From Platerodrilus igneus (taxonomy: Eukaryota; Arthropoda; Insecta; Coleoptera; Lycidae), in assembly GCA_036346225.1 (NCBI GenBank), contig JARFIW010000831.1:2356001-2420000 (forward strand): 64,000 nucleotides of DNA, written 5' to 3'. How positions within the stretch are numbered: the stretch's first letter is position 1; each line of letters opens with the position of its first letter. The position numbers were made by a program, and so were the translations under genes. Below are positions 49,801-59,553 of the stretch, piece after piece. The notes beneath the pieces were generated by a model. It saw only the letters and a list, made by a program, of their open reading frames with translations, was not told the origin of the DNA and did not search any database.

Positions 49801-50683
49801 ATCAAAGGAATTATCCAAACGAAGTTATTTATTAAAAGTCATTTAAAAACGTCGTTAAAAGGAACGTTATAACAGAAGAAAGAAAAAATACGAAAAGAGC
49901 GCTACAACAAAATTATTCAGTTGGTCTAATAAATTATTATTTTAATTCTAACCATCGTTAAAACACAAAGCCTAGTGTTCAGCGCACTAGGGCTCTACTA
50001 CCGCACAAAGGCCAGACGCAAGTTACATTCCAGAACCCTTATTAGTTCCATAATCGTTCTCGACGAGAGCTCTAGCTAATGTCAGTGCAGATGTGCTATC
50101 ACGAAACAGGAAGCTGCTTGGTCTTGATAATAATTGTATTAACATTCGGCGCCTGATGTTAGCAACCAAACTAGCATTTCTGTATGGCGGTTAGCACGTA
50201 CAATACCAATACTGGTATTTATTTGTTTAAAAATGGTTTGCATGATATTAATGACTATACTAGAGTTATTAGGACTAAAAATTCGTTGATGTTCTGCAGT
50301 GGTAAAAAAAACTGTTACAAATTTTTTACAAAAATCAAACGCGTAAGTTTTTTCGTAGTCCCACTTGGGAGGTGGCGGTGTGACTAACTACGAAATTCTT
50401 TTCTTTACCTATATAACCCTGAAATTATTTTTGGTTGCAGATAAGTCTGAAAATAGGTTTAACTGACTGGTTAGTAGTTAGCAAGCTAAAAAAATTACAA
50501 AAATTAAAAACCAAATTTTACTTTTTAAGATATAGGGCGTCCTATTAAAAGGACCCTAGTATTATGCAATACTTTGAAATAAAACAGCTGTAATATCATG
50601 TTATATGTACTTACTCTAAACTAAAATACAGTATGTCTAAAAATATATACCTAAACTAAAATATATTTATATTATTATAATTA
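46855..50683. other. AT-rich non-coding DNA
   Basis: No gene recognised. Open frames at 47377-47586 and 50184-50387 lack any recognisable domain. One hammerhead-like motif (47791-47823, minus) is listed separately. Confidence 0.55.
47791..47823 (-). ncRNA. Degenerate hammerhead-like motif
   Basis: On the minus strand: CGGATGA (the canonical U4 replaced by G), stem II GCCC/GGGT, GAAA, then CGTC. There is almost no stem III and only about three pairs of stem I. Such motifs are scattered in arthropod genomes as remains of Penelope-like termini. Confidence 0.3.
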
Positions 50684-52482
50684 TTCACAAAGTGGGATAC
50701 TCATAAAAGCAGTCCTTTGGATGCAATCCAATGTCACACTTTTGACAACGAAAATTGGTATTCTTATGACATGCAGCACACTTTGTCTGGTTTTCTTGGT
50801 ATATCACGAGATGATCAAGTTTGGCGTATCTTGAGTGTTCCTTATGAGTAACAGACTTTTTTGAAACCCTCTTTTTGCCTAGTACTTTATGGGTCTCTAG
50901 TAACTCTGAAGCAATAGCTCGTCGGAAAGTCAACTGGTCCAATTTCCCGCCATACAAACTATGCACGTACCACGCGTTTTGAACAGCCATATCAATACAA
51001 TGGCTTGCCAAATAAAAGTACCACTTTTTCCCTCGAATTGAAATGCGATATTGTGCAATGTTTTGGTCACTCCGATCAACACCGCCCATGTTCTCATTAT
51101 ACGCCTTCACTAATTTTGGTTGGTCTACTAGAATGTTTTTTTCACTTTGTGAAAATCTTTTAACTTTGTTAACCGGGAGTACCGGACAAGCATTTGAGAG
51201 TATTGTAAGTACACTATTGCCATTCCACTCACACAATACCATTTCATTATCAACTGACGCATATTCGAATGTTTCCCTGGCCTTTTTTTTAAGTCCTTTG
51301 TATTCTACAAAGGACACTTTGATACCCTATTCTCTCCAACTGTGCCTGTAGCTTTAATTTTTCGTTATGTTAATTCCTTTATCAATGACATTGATGTAAA
51401 GAAGTTATCAAAATAAATGTGGAAATTTTTGAATCCAGATGATATCAAGATATCCGTATATTGTAAAACAACAGATGATTCCAGCCCTAGGTCTTTGTAT
51501 TTGTTTGACAAGCTAGTAGAAGCGCCTTGGTCGGGTTCAAAATAGACTACGTAACCTAGTTTAGTTGCGCCTACCCAAAATTTGTAACCCCATCGTATGG
51601 GTTTACCTCTAATGAATTGTTAACAACCATGGCGCCCAAAATATGGCACCATAGCCTCGTTAACAGAACGATGTTCTTCGGTTGGAGCATATACTAACAA
51701 CTTGTTGTTCAAAGCTTGAAATAGGGCCTTACTTTAGGAAACCGATTATTCTTTTCAAATCATTGTTGTCCACGCAGTGAAAATTACTCATGATGTACTG
51801 AAAACGACGATCCCGTGAAATTGACGAGGAAACAAGTTTGTTATTGGTGTCATCTGAATTCTGCCAAAACTTTTCTTTTTCTTGAAACGTAACAGTAAAC
51901 ACTCAAAATCAAAACTCCAATCAAACAAAACATGTCGTTAGATGTTATATCACCAGGTTTTTCTGGAGGGCATATGCGTTACTGTAATAAACCATGTCAT
52001 CTATAGGATTCGAATCAAAAAATAACTTAAAAGTCTCAGCCGGTGAAAAGGTTTTATTTTCCACAGCCTCATGATTCCAGTCCGGAAAAGTCGAGTGTAA
52101 AATGAAAATCTTTCGTTTTTTTCAATATTTTTGTTTGAAATGAAGACAAGGACAACTCATCTTCACTATCCCATTGTAAACTTTCCTAAGAAATTTCACT
52201 ATATTTCAAGTCTTTCACAAAAACTTCAACGTCTGCCCGTAATTGAGAACCTGGTAAATTGCATGGTATAACGTTATATCGTCACCAGAACCTTCGTCGG
52301 TATTACAATTATTTGCATTTTCCAGGGAAAATATACAATTTTGTCAGGAATATCTGCAACGTCGTGTATGTGCTCCACTTCTTCGAGAATCTGATTTAGA
52401 GTAAGAAGACTTATCCAGTACCTACAAATAAGAGATTTACTTGATGTTAACAGTACATAAACTGCAGTCTTTTTAAAAGGAC
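50684..52482 (-). pseudogene. piggyBac-like transposase relic
   Basis: Minus-strand DDE transposase of the piggyBac family. C-terminal 210 residues are open (50685-51317): NMGGVDRSDQNIAQYRIS, RGKKWYFYLASHCIDMAVQN and a Cys-rich end (CAACHKN, CQKCDIGLHPKDC), as in the C-terminal zinc domain of the family. Upstream, in shifted frames, lie VVYFEPDQGAS, NKYKDLGLES and FHIYFDNFFTS, the last containing a catalytic Asp. The N-terminal region (about 52555-52274) has LNQILEEVEHIHDVADIPDK. The gene is cut at 52482 by the BEL/Pao element, so its 5' end should lie just after 59192. The TTAA-bounded termini were not identified. Confidence 0.8.
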
Positions 52483-52845
52483 TATTGGAAATTACTAGAC
52501 GTTCCCGAGGTAGGACATACACACTTTTTATAATAAAGAGTCGAAGTTTCAGCAACCTTTGTCGTTTATTATAAAGTTCCTACAACGAAACATTTAATAA
52601 ATAATATAAACAATTTGTCTAGGTCTTACAATGTGTTCTCACACGGGTTTTTTTGGCCTCTTAATCGGAACTCTTAATCGATACCAATATTTTCATAAGT
52701 CAAAGTTCTGGTAACTAACAACAAATTTGGCATATATCGTACATTTACCTACTTTACCTAAAATAATGGCAGCGGAGACGCGTGCACGATCAAGATTACA
52801 AATTTATATAACACACGCAAGACAATGCAATAAGTCTTTCTAACA
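52483..52845 (-). repeat. 3' LTR of the BEL/Pao element
   Basis: Same 363 bp as 58825-59187 with no difference seen by eye. Preceded on the minus strand by the purine-rich tract AGGGGAGAA. Confidence 0.9.
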
Positions 52846-52893
52846 TTCTCCCCTGGTAAGGAGACCGTCGAATAGGGCACCTTACCACCTTGT

Positions 52894-53706
52894 TTACGAT
52901 TTCACGTCGAGGACGGCCACTTTAGCTGCTGCCCGTGTATAAATACCAGTTGCAGTTTGAACAATAACTTGTCGAACCTGCTTGCCTGTTCCATCACTCT
53001 TAACTTCTATAACGCGTCCTTTTTGCCACGATTGTCTCTCTTTTTCGTCCATAATAACAACGATATCACCCTTTTCAACTGATTTAACATTTTCATACTA
53101 TTTTGTAGTTCGATTCATTTCAGGCATATATTCCCTGATCCATCTGCCCCAAAATCGATCTGCCAATGCTTGAGAAAACTCCCAACTTCTTATAAGTGTA
53201 TCAGAACTATCGTCAAAGGGTCTGAATGGCTTGGAAGCTCCCGAGTTGCCAAGTAAAAAATGATTTGGCGTTATAGCCTCTTCTGCTTCGGGGTCTGTAG
53301 GTATGTAGGTTAATGGACGTGAATTCACAATTGATTCTGCTTCCATAAGAAAACATCGTAGGACTTCGTCATTGGGATTCCTGGTTGGCATGGAGAAAAA
53401 TAAGCACTTCTTAATGGACCTTACCAGACGTTCCCAACAGCCTCCTGTATGAGGAGCTAAGGGCGGATTAAATACCCAATGTATTCGATCAAATTCATTT
53501 TGATAATCATTTATATCGACAGTTTTGTAAAGTCGACGTAGTTCATTGTCCACTCCTCGAAAATTACTCCCATTATCACTGCGAATCTCAAGTGGCATAC
53601 CCCTTCTCGCGATAAAATTTCTTATATGCACGATTTCTTGTCTAGACTGTATACAATTTCCAAATGAACGGCTCTGACTGTTAGGCAAGTAAAAAGCGCT
53701 ACCCAC
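52894..53706 (-). pseudogene. BEL/Pao integrase C-part and DUF5641-type tail
   Basis: Continues the integrase core in another frame (ARRGMPLEIRSDNGSNFRG, with a catalytic Asp, and PHTGGCWERLVRSIKK, with a catalytic Glu), followed by the C-terminal region (HFLLGNSG, WGRWIREYMPEMNR). A TAG at 53098-53100 stands where this region normally has a Trp codon. Reading continues in the same frame for about 67 more codons (GDIVVIMDEKERQ, GIYTRAAAKVAVLDVKS) to a TAA at 52894-52896. The shift near 53640 and this stop would prevent a full integrase. Confidence 0.85.
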
Positions 53707-56558
53707 CTTTTTTCTGAGCGACGACCAACCGCTACCATTAAGGGGCCGAAGTAATCCATCCCGACATATGAGAACGGCGCAAGATAGGACGCTACTCTAG
53801 CATAAGGATGGTCGCCCATTTTTGGTGCTTGAGGTCGGGCACGTTCATTTTTACACTTCTGACAGTAGGATCTAACTTTTTTTAGCACAGCGCGAAGTTG
53901 ATATATGACAAATTTTTGTCTGATCTCGTTGACAGTTGTTTCATGATGATAGTGATGAAATCTGCAGTGGTAATGTTGCACGATCAAGCGGATTACGTAG
54001 TGATCTGTAGGCATTATGATTGGATTTACAGCATCATAAGTAGCGCCAAGTATACGGTTTGCGCGCCCACGCATTCTCAGTACCTTATTGTCATCTAAAA
54101 ACGGCGTAAGGCGGTACAAGTTACTATTTTTGTCGAGCGGTCGTTCAGCATCTCTAGATAGACTTGCAATTTCAGATGAGTACACTTCATGCTGTACTTG
54201 TCGATACAATTCGTCTTCGGACCGTCGTATCTCAACCACTGTAAGGGCGCCTTTAATTCGTGGATTTCGCTTTATCCAAGGAAAGAAACGTAACGTATAA
54301 GCTACTGTACGAACCAATTTCCGCCATTTGGAGAACCTTCCGTAATCAGGCACAAGTTTTGAGTTCAAACAACTTTCATATGATGTATCATGCGTCATCA
54401 TTGCCGTTAATTCCTCATCGGTACAGTTAGAAGCAGTAGAAATTTGCGATACTGGCCAGCTACTTTCCGCCTGATAAAGGAATTCTGGACCATCAAACCA
54501 TCTACTTGCAGTGGACATTTTGGGTTGCGTTTTCCATTTAGTCGCTTCATCGGCCACATTCGAACTTGAAGGTACCCAACGCCATTCAGATAGAGCTGTC
54601 GTCTCTAGGATTTCGCTCACGCGAAATGCAACAAACTGCTTATAACGTTTGTGATCTGATGACAGCCAGTGCAACACATCTGTAGAATCACTCCAGAATA
54701 TCCGGCGATTAATGTTAATACTATGGGCCCGATCAATTGAAGTAGCCAAGCGAGATCCAATAACGGCTGCTTGTAATTCAAGCCGCGGGATCGTAACGCA
54801 CCTTTGTGGCGCAACCCTAGTTTTTGCGCCAACTAGTCGACATCTAACGCCACTATTTGTTGCAATTCGAAAGTACGCTGCTGCTGCAAACGCATTTTCG
54901 CTAGCGTCAACAAAGACATGCAGTTCGACAGATTCGTACCCCACAAGCGAATAGCACCTTGGGATCCGTATTTGTTGCAAGTCTGGTAAGAGACTTGTCC
55001 ACTTTAACCACCGCCTATAAAGATCGTCAGGAATAACTTCATCCCAAGACACATTTGCTTTCCAAATATCTCTAAGTAGAATTTTAGCGTAGGCAATGTA
55101 GGACGCAACTAATCCATGTGGATCAAATATCATCATGACTATTCTTAACACTTGTCGTTTTGTGGGTCGGACCCTGTCAATTATAATTCCTTTACCTAGT
55201 CTTTCTACATCAACATGAAAATAAAAACAGTCATAACTTGTGGACCACCACATACCGAGAACTTTGGCGCCATCAGTGTCACTGCCTAAATTCAAATTCT
55301 TTGACTGGTTAGGGCTTTCACAACTCATTGCTTTTAAAAATGCTGATGAGTTGGATACCCAGTTTCGAATTTCAAATCCGCCGGCAGTATGAATAGGAAT
55401 AACGTCGTTGGCAACAGTTATTGCCTCACCACTATTCGGAAATCCATCTAACCAATCATCTACGTAGTGGTTGTCACAAATAGCACGGACTGCTCTGGGA
55501 TATTCGTTTGTATAAAGTGCTGCATTTTTATTCTTCACAAATTGAGCACAACTAGGTGAGCAAGTTGCTTCGAAGGTCATTACCTGCATAACATACACCT
55601 CCGGAGTTTTTGCTTTGTTTGAACGCCATAGAAATCTTTGAGATGCTTGATCAGAGCTACGTATACCAATTTGATGGAACATTTCTTTTATGTCTGCTGC
55701 TACAGCAACTGGACGTTCTCGGAATCGGTGCAGAATATCTGAGAGAGGCTGCAATAAATCCGGACCTTTCAGCAGGACGGAATTGAGCGAGACACCATTG
55801 ACTTCCGCCGCTGCGTCCCATACCAAACGTATTTTTGTCGGCTTATTAGGATTAGTCACTGCAAATATAGGTAAGTACCATGTTCGCGGGCAGACAGTTT
55901 TAATTTCTTTGGCGCTAAGCTTTCTAGCGTATCCCTTCTGCACGTAGCTCTCAATTTGTGCTTGTAGGTTTTGCGCCAAGGCAGGTTCCCGATTCATTTT
56001 CCGCTCCAAACTTAAAAGCCGACGCATGACAAGTGGGTAACTGTTTGGAAGTTCAATCTCGTCATATCGCCACAATAAACCGGTGACGTAGCGATTCCCA
56101 TTTTTGATAGTAGATTTTTCCATTATTTGTTTGGCTCTACGGTCTTCCTTTGATTGCATAGGTTCTGTGGGACACTTGACACCGAAATTTTCCGTTGAGA
56201 AAAACTGCAGCACTTGTACATGTAATTTATCGTCTTCGTGTTTGCTAGTAATATGGAAAATAGGATTTAGTGTCTCCCGACCGTTTGATCCAACGTGCAC
56301 TGAACCGAATATTGTCCAGCCCAAACGAGTCTGTGCGGCTACTGGCTCCCCCCAACCACCTTCACGTATTCTTAGTGGGACACAAAGCTTCCAGTGTTTC
56401 AAACCTATTAAGATCCTGGGCTTAGCGTTGTGATATTGCTGAAACGGAATGCCCTTCAAATGGCGAAAAGCAGTATCCGCATTATCGATGGTTAGAGATT
56501 GAATAGGTAGATCGAGTGTTTCTACGGTATTTACGTCACGATTCGAAATTTCTGACAA
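53622..56558 (-). CDS. BEL/Pao pol: RT, RNase H, A17-type region, integrase N-part
   Basis: 978 residues with no ATG at the start, so part of a longer polyprotein. Visible order: end of protease region (LPIQSLTIDNADTAF, RLGWTIFGS), reverse transcriptase (KIRLVWDAAAEVNGVSLN about 242-259, AADIKEMFHQIGI, catalytic YVDD at 365-368), the Pao region (MMIFDPHGLVASYI about 475), RNase H (HVFVDASENAF about 547, LELQAAVIGSRLA about 593, SDSTDVLHW about 623, NVADEATKW about 667), integrase zinc domain (HYHCRFHHYHHETT with CQKC) and the first part of the core (YVGMDYFGPL). It ends where the frame shifts. Confidence 0.9.
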   Translation of the reverse strand: MSEISNRDVNTVETLDLPIQSLTIDNADTAFRHLKGIPFQQYHNAKPRILIGLKHWKLCVPLRIREGGWGEPVAAQTRLGWTIFGSVHVGSNGRETLNPIFHITSKHEDDKLHVQVLQFFSTENFGVKCPTEPMQSKEDRRAKQIMEKSTIKNGNRYVTGLLWRYDEIELPNSYPLVMRRLLSLERKMNREPALAQNLQAQIESYVQKGYARKLSAKEIKTVCPRTWYLPIFAVTNPNKPTKIRLVWDAAAEVNGVSLNSVLLKGPDLLQPLSDILHRFRERPVAVAADIKEMFHQIGIRSSDQASQRFLWRSNKAKTPEVYVMQVMTFEATCSPSCAQFVKNKNAALYTNEYPRAVRAICDNHYVDDWLDGFPNSGEAITVANDVIPIHTAGGFEIRNWVSNSSAFLKAMSCESPNQSKNLNLGSDTDGAKVLGMWWSTSYDCFYFHVDVERLGKGIIIDRVRPTKRQVLRIVMMIFDPHGLVASYIAYAKILLRDIWKANVSWDEVIPDDLYRRWLKWTSLLPDLQQIRIPRCYSLVGYESVELHVFVDASENAFAAAAYFRIATNSGVRCRLVGAKTRVAPQRCVTIPRLELQAAVIGSRLATSIDRAHSININRRIFWSDSTDVLHWLSSDHKRYKQFVAFRVSEILETTALSEWRWVPSSSNVADEATKWKTQPKMSTASRWFDGPEFLYQAESSWPVSQISTASNCTDEELTAMMTHDTSYESCLNSKLVPDYGRFSKWRKLVRTVAYTLRFFPWIKRNPRIKGALTVVEIRRSEDELYRQVQHEVYSSEIASLSRDAERPLDKNSNLYRLTPFLDDNKVLRMRGRANRILGATYDAVNPIIMPTDHYVIRLIVQHYHCRFHHYHHETTVNEIRQKFVIYQLRAVLKKVRSYCQKCKNERARPQAPKMGDHPYARVASYLAPFSYVGMDYFGPLMVAVGRRSEKRWVALFTCLTVRAVHLEIVYSLDKKSCI

Positions 56559-57037
56559 TTAAAACCTTCGCCTGAAATGTCTAAGGAAACTACTTTACTC
56601 CGTTTCTCCACTCTTGTAGTATTACCCGTCCATTTTAGACAAAGATCAGTTTCAGGTCCATCGAGGTTTATATCATTGGCAATCTCTCGGTCGAGTAATG
56701 TAAGCGACGACCCTTCATCAAGAAATGCGTAAGAGCAGATACTTTTTGTGGGTCCGTGCAGAATTACGGGTACAATTTGAAAAAGTAACTTTCTAGATGC
56801 TATCTCCGTGTTGACGGTAGTAGCCACAACACCTAAAGCAGGAGTCGTGATTACAGCTGGTTCATGTATATTCGGATCGTGTAATAACGGATGATGCTTA
56901 TATGTGCAACCATTTTCACCGCAATCCCTGTATACACGACAGCGTCTTACATCATGACGTCTTAAACATTTTCTACATAACTTAAATTTGCCTTTTAACT
57001 CCAATCTATTTTTAAAGGCATTTCTAAAACTTATCAC
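56531..57037 (-). CDS. BEL/Pao zinc knuckle and aspartic protease region
   Basis: 168 residues in the +1 frame relative to gag. It opens in the 14-bp overlap with gag and has no ATG there, so it would be made by frameshifting or is separated by an indel. It has a Cys/His region (CRKCLRRHDVRRC, CGENGCTYKHHPLLH), then the DUF1758-type protease with FLDEGSSLTLLD, where DEGSS stands in place of the usual DSGSQ or DTGSQ active site. It is followed by a further frame change near 56540. Confidence 0.8.
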   Translation of the reverse strand: MISFRNAFKNRLELKGKFKLCRKCLRRHDVRRCRVYRDCGENGCTYKHHPLLHDPNIHEPAVITTPALGVVATTVNTEIASRKLLFQIVPVILHGPTKSICSYAFLDEGSSLTLLDREIANDINLDGPETDLCLKWTGNTTRVEKRSKVVSLDISGEGFNCQKFRIVT

Positions 57038-58643
57038 ACTCAGAAGGTGTTTTACATGTGCCCGTACAAATCAGACATGAAACTATTCTTTGACCAGTAT
57101 TGTGTGGCATAGCGTTAGAAGCATGCGCGGCGTGAAAGTGCTTTGAATTATTTCTGGATCGGCGGTCAACTTTATCTTCTGTTATGCGACTGTTGAGTTT
57201 TGGTAACTTATACGGAACAACTAAACCGGCGGCTTCAGATTTATTGGCTAGCCATGCATTGAATAGGAATAGATTAATTCTTTCCGTCGTGCTTAGCGTG
57301 TATTCGGCCCACTGCAGTTTTAATGTGCCACTTAGTTTTTCTACAAGCCCTAAGAGCAGTTGGGGATTGTCGCTGTACGTAATCATATCAGCAGCTTTCA
57401 TAAGCGAACACAAGTGCTGTACTGATAAAGAAAAATCGACAATTGAGTCCATTCGGTCTTCCCTAACACCTGGTTCTTGTCGAAGTTGATCGATTATAAT
57501 GCGAAGAATCTGCTCTGGGCGACCACAATGTGACCGAAGAATTGCTAGTACATGTGGTACTGATTCTGCAAGCAACAACTTTCCCTCTATTAACTGAGCG
57601 GCTCTACCGGTCAGGCAACGTTGTAATCTTCCTAAATTTTCCTCATCTGAAAATTTACACATTTTTGTTGATCGAACATAGCTGGAAATAAACATAGGCC
57701 ATTGTCTTGGATTGCCGTCGAACTTAGGAAGATCGTGCGAATTTGACTGACGAATGACAATTTGTTTCATTGAAAGATTAATTTCTTCGTCTGGATCAGT
57801 AGCGGACACGTGAAGACTGGTACTATTTACAAAGTCCTTTTGTGTTCGTGCTGATAGCCAAGGTATGGGTGCGGCTGATTTAACGGGTGCGTAAGGAAAG
57901 TGCTCGTTTCTGATTGTGTTAGACAACCGTTTTACAGAGGACAGTTGTATTTTAGCATCCGACTGCCGGACTTTTGTAGAGCTTTGACTGATATCATCGG
58001 CGTCGTTGCAATTTTGCATATTTGTAAATGATGGAGCATCGTTGCTTGAATTACGAATGTAGGTATTTCTTTCGTGTTTTTCATCAAAGCTCACCCGAGC
58101 TTTCTGCGTGCTGTCTACCCATTCTGACGTTCTTTGTTGTGCAACCTCCTTGTCCTCACTATTCGTTCCACAGAGACTACCCTCGTGCGCACGTTTTAAA
58201 ATGTCGTGCTTCTTTCGTAAATATTCTAACTGTAGCAAGTACAATTCCAATCTCTGTTTCTTTGTAACTTTAGACGATAGTGATCCGGGTTTACAATTTC
58301 TTTCATTCCTGGCGTCGCTTTTCGAACATGAGTTGTTTACATGGATGGTGGTGTTTGGCGCGTTTCCAACATCCTCAGCCGAACATAATATATTTGGTAG
58401 CTGATTACTTTCAACTGTTAGCAAAACTATGTTTGTATTAGATCCAGAGTTCGCCTGTACTTCTGGAAGTTTAGGTCGACAACTACGACAAATCCAATTT
58501 TTTGTTGGTGTTTCTGACCGCAACTGTAAACAAGATATGTGATATCGCATGGGGCATAATGAACACGCCATCATGGAGTCACTATCACATTGTTCGCATC
58601 GAGGACATCTTCCCTTTAGCAGTGAATTTGATGTAGATATCAT
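57024..58643 (-). CDS. BEL/Pao gag with N-terminal PHD-type zinc finger
   Basis: 539 residues, starting MISTSNSLLKG. Residues about 13-55 form a PHD-like C4HC3 finger (CPRC ... CSLC, HISC, CRSC). A low-complexity, Ser/Asn-rich linker follows (about 60-270), then the DUF1759-type gag domain from about residue 300 (LPKFDGNPRQWPMF, RLQRCLTGRAAQLIEG, QLLLGLVEKLSGTLKLQWAEY). The frame ends ICTGTCKTPSECDKF at a TAG that overlaps the protease frame. Gag should package the element RNA; the PHD finger could bind chromatin or act as a zinc knuckle substitute, which is inference. Confidence 0.85.
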   Translation of the reverse strand: MISTSNSLLKGRCPRCEQCDSDSMMACSLCPMRYHISCLQLRSETPTKNWICRSCRPKLPEVQANSGSNTNIVLLTVESNQLPNILCSAEDVGNAPNTTIHVNNSCSKSDARNERNCKPGSLSSKVTKKQRLELYLLQLEYLRKKHDILKRAHEGSLCGTNSEDKEVAQQRTSEWVDSTQKARVSFDEKHERNTYIRNSSNDAPSFTNMQNCNDADDISQSSTKVRQSDAKIQLSSVKRLSNTIRNEHFPYAPVKSAAPIPWLSARTQKDFVNSTSLHVSATDPDEEINLSMKQIVIRQSNSHDLPKFDGNPRQWPMFISSYVRSTKMCKFSDEENLGRLQRCLTGRAAQLIEGKLLLAESVPHVLAILRSHCGRPEQILRIIIDQLRQEPGVREDRMDSIVDFSLSVQHLCSLMKAADMITYSDNPQLLLGLVEKLSGTLKLQWAEYTLSTTERINLFLFNAWLANKSEAAGLVVPYKLPKLNSRITEDKVDRRSRNNSKHFHAAHASNAMPHNTGQRIVSCLICTGTCKTPSECDKF

Positions 58644-58824
58644 TTTAGTTTTCTATTATGTCAATTTCGGATCTGTCACAGTATTAACTCAATATTAATC
58701 ACTCGTCAAACTTTGACAGTAGATAACTTCAAACACATCTAATACCTTGACTTTTTAGGATGATTTCGTATAAGATGAAACCAGTCAGTTAATTGAACTT
58801 TATAAGCTATTGAACTTTATAAGC

Positions 58825-59187
58825 TATTGGAAATTACTAGACGTTCCCGAGGTAGGACATACACACTTTTTATAATAAAGAGTCGAAGTTTCAGCAACCT
58901 TTGTCGTTTATTATAAAGTTCCTACAACGAAACATTTAATAAATAATATAAACAATTTGTCTAGGTCTTACAATGTGTTCTCACACGGGTTTTTTTGGCC
59001 TCTTAATCGGAACTCTTAATCGATACCAATATTTTCATAAGTCAAAGTTCTGGTAACTAACAACAAATTTGGCATATATCGTACATTTACCTACTTTACC
59101 TAAAATAATGGCAGCGGAGACGCGTGCACGATCAAGATTACAAATTTATATAACACACGCAAGACAATGCAATAAGTCTTTCTAACA
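58825..59187 (-). repeat. 5' LTR of the BEL/Pao element
   Basis: Minus-strand sequence begins TGTTAGAAAGACTTATTGC and ends TTTCCAATA. Directly downstream are two 17-bp copies of TTCAATAGCTTATAAAG-type sequence in the primer-binding-site position. Confidence 0.9.
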
Positions 59188-59192
59188 AGGAC

Positions 59193-59541
59193 GACACAGT
59201 TTGAAAACACATAACTTATAATAATTTTATTAATATTGCTCGAGTTATCATCATTGTTATTTGTATTGATTGAAAAAACCGAAAGTTGACGAGAATACAT
59301 AATGTTAACACATAAAACCTACATCCAATAATTAGTCACTCATTTTTTTCAACAAATAAAAACTGCCACTTTATAAACTGTTAAGATTGACAAATGTTTA
59401 AAATTTTAGGCTGGGGTTGAATCACATATAACAGTTAATATGTTTACTAAAAGTTAGTAGCTCGTCCTTTACAATTCAGTAGCACAAACTAAAAAAAAAA
59501 CCAAATTAGTTTACCTCTACCACCATCCTTTATAAAGGACT
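59193..59541. other. Non-coding, possible 5' flank of the piggyBac relic
   Basis: Directly follows the BEL/Pao TSD and should continue the piggyBac element interrupted at 52482. No coding motif or TTAA-bounded terminus was recognised. Confidence 0.35.
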
Positions 59542-59553
59542 ATAGGTTCAAAT

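Larger units (their letters stand above)
52483..59187 (-). mobile_element. BEL/Pao LTR retrotransposon, structurally complete
   Basis: A 6705-bp element on the minus strand with two 363-bp LTRs, a 5-bp TSD AGGAC (52478-52482 and 59188-59192), a polypurine tract AGGGGAGAA abutting the 3' LTR, and gag, protease, RT, RNase H, integrase and the C-terminal DUF5641-type region in the usual BEL/Pao order. The LTRs look identical by eye, so the insertion is recent. It sits in the 5' part of the piggyBac relic. The pol frame is nevertheless interrupted at several points. Confidence 0.95.
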
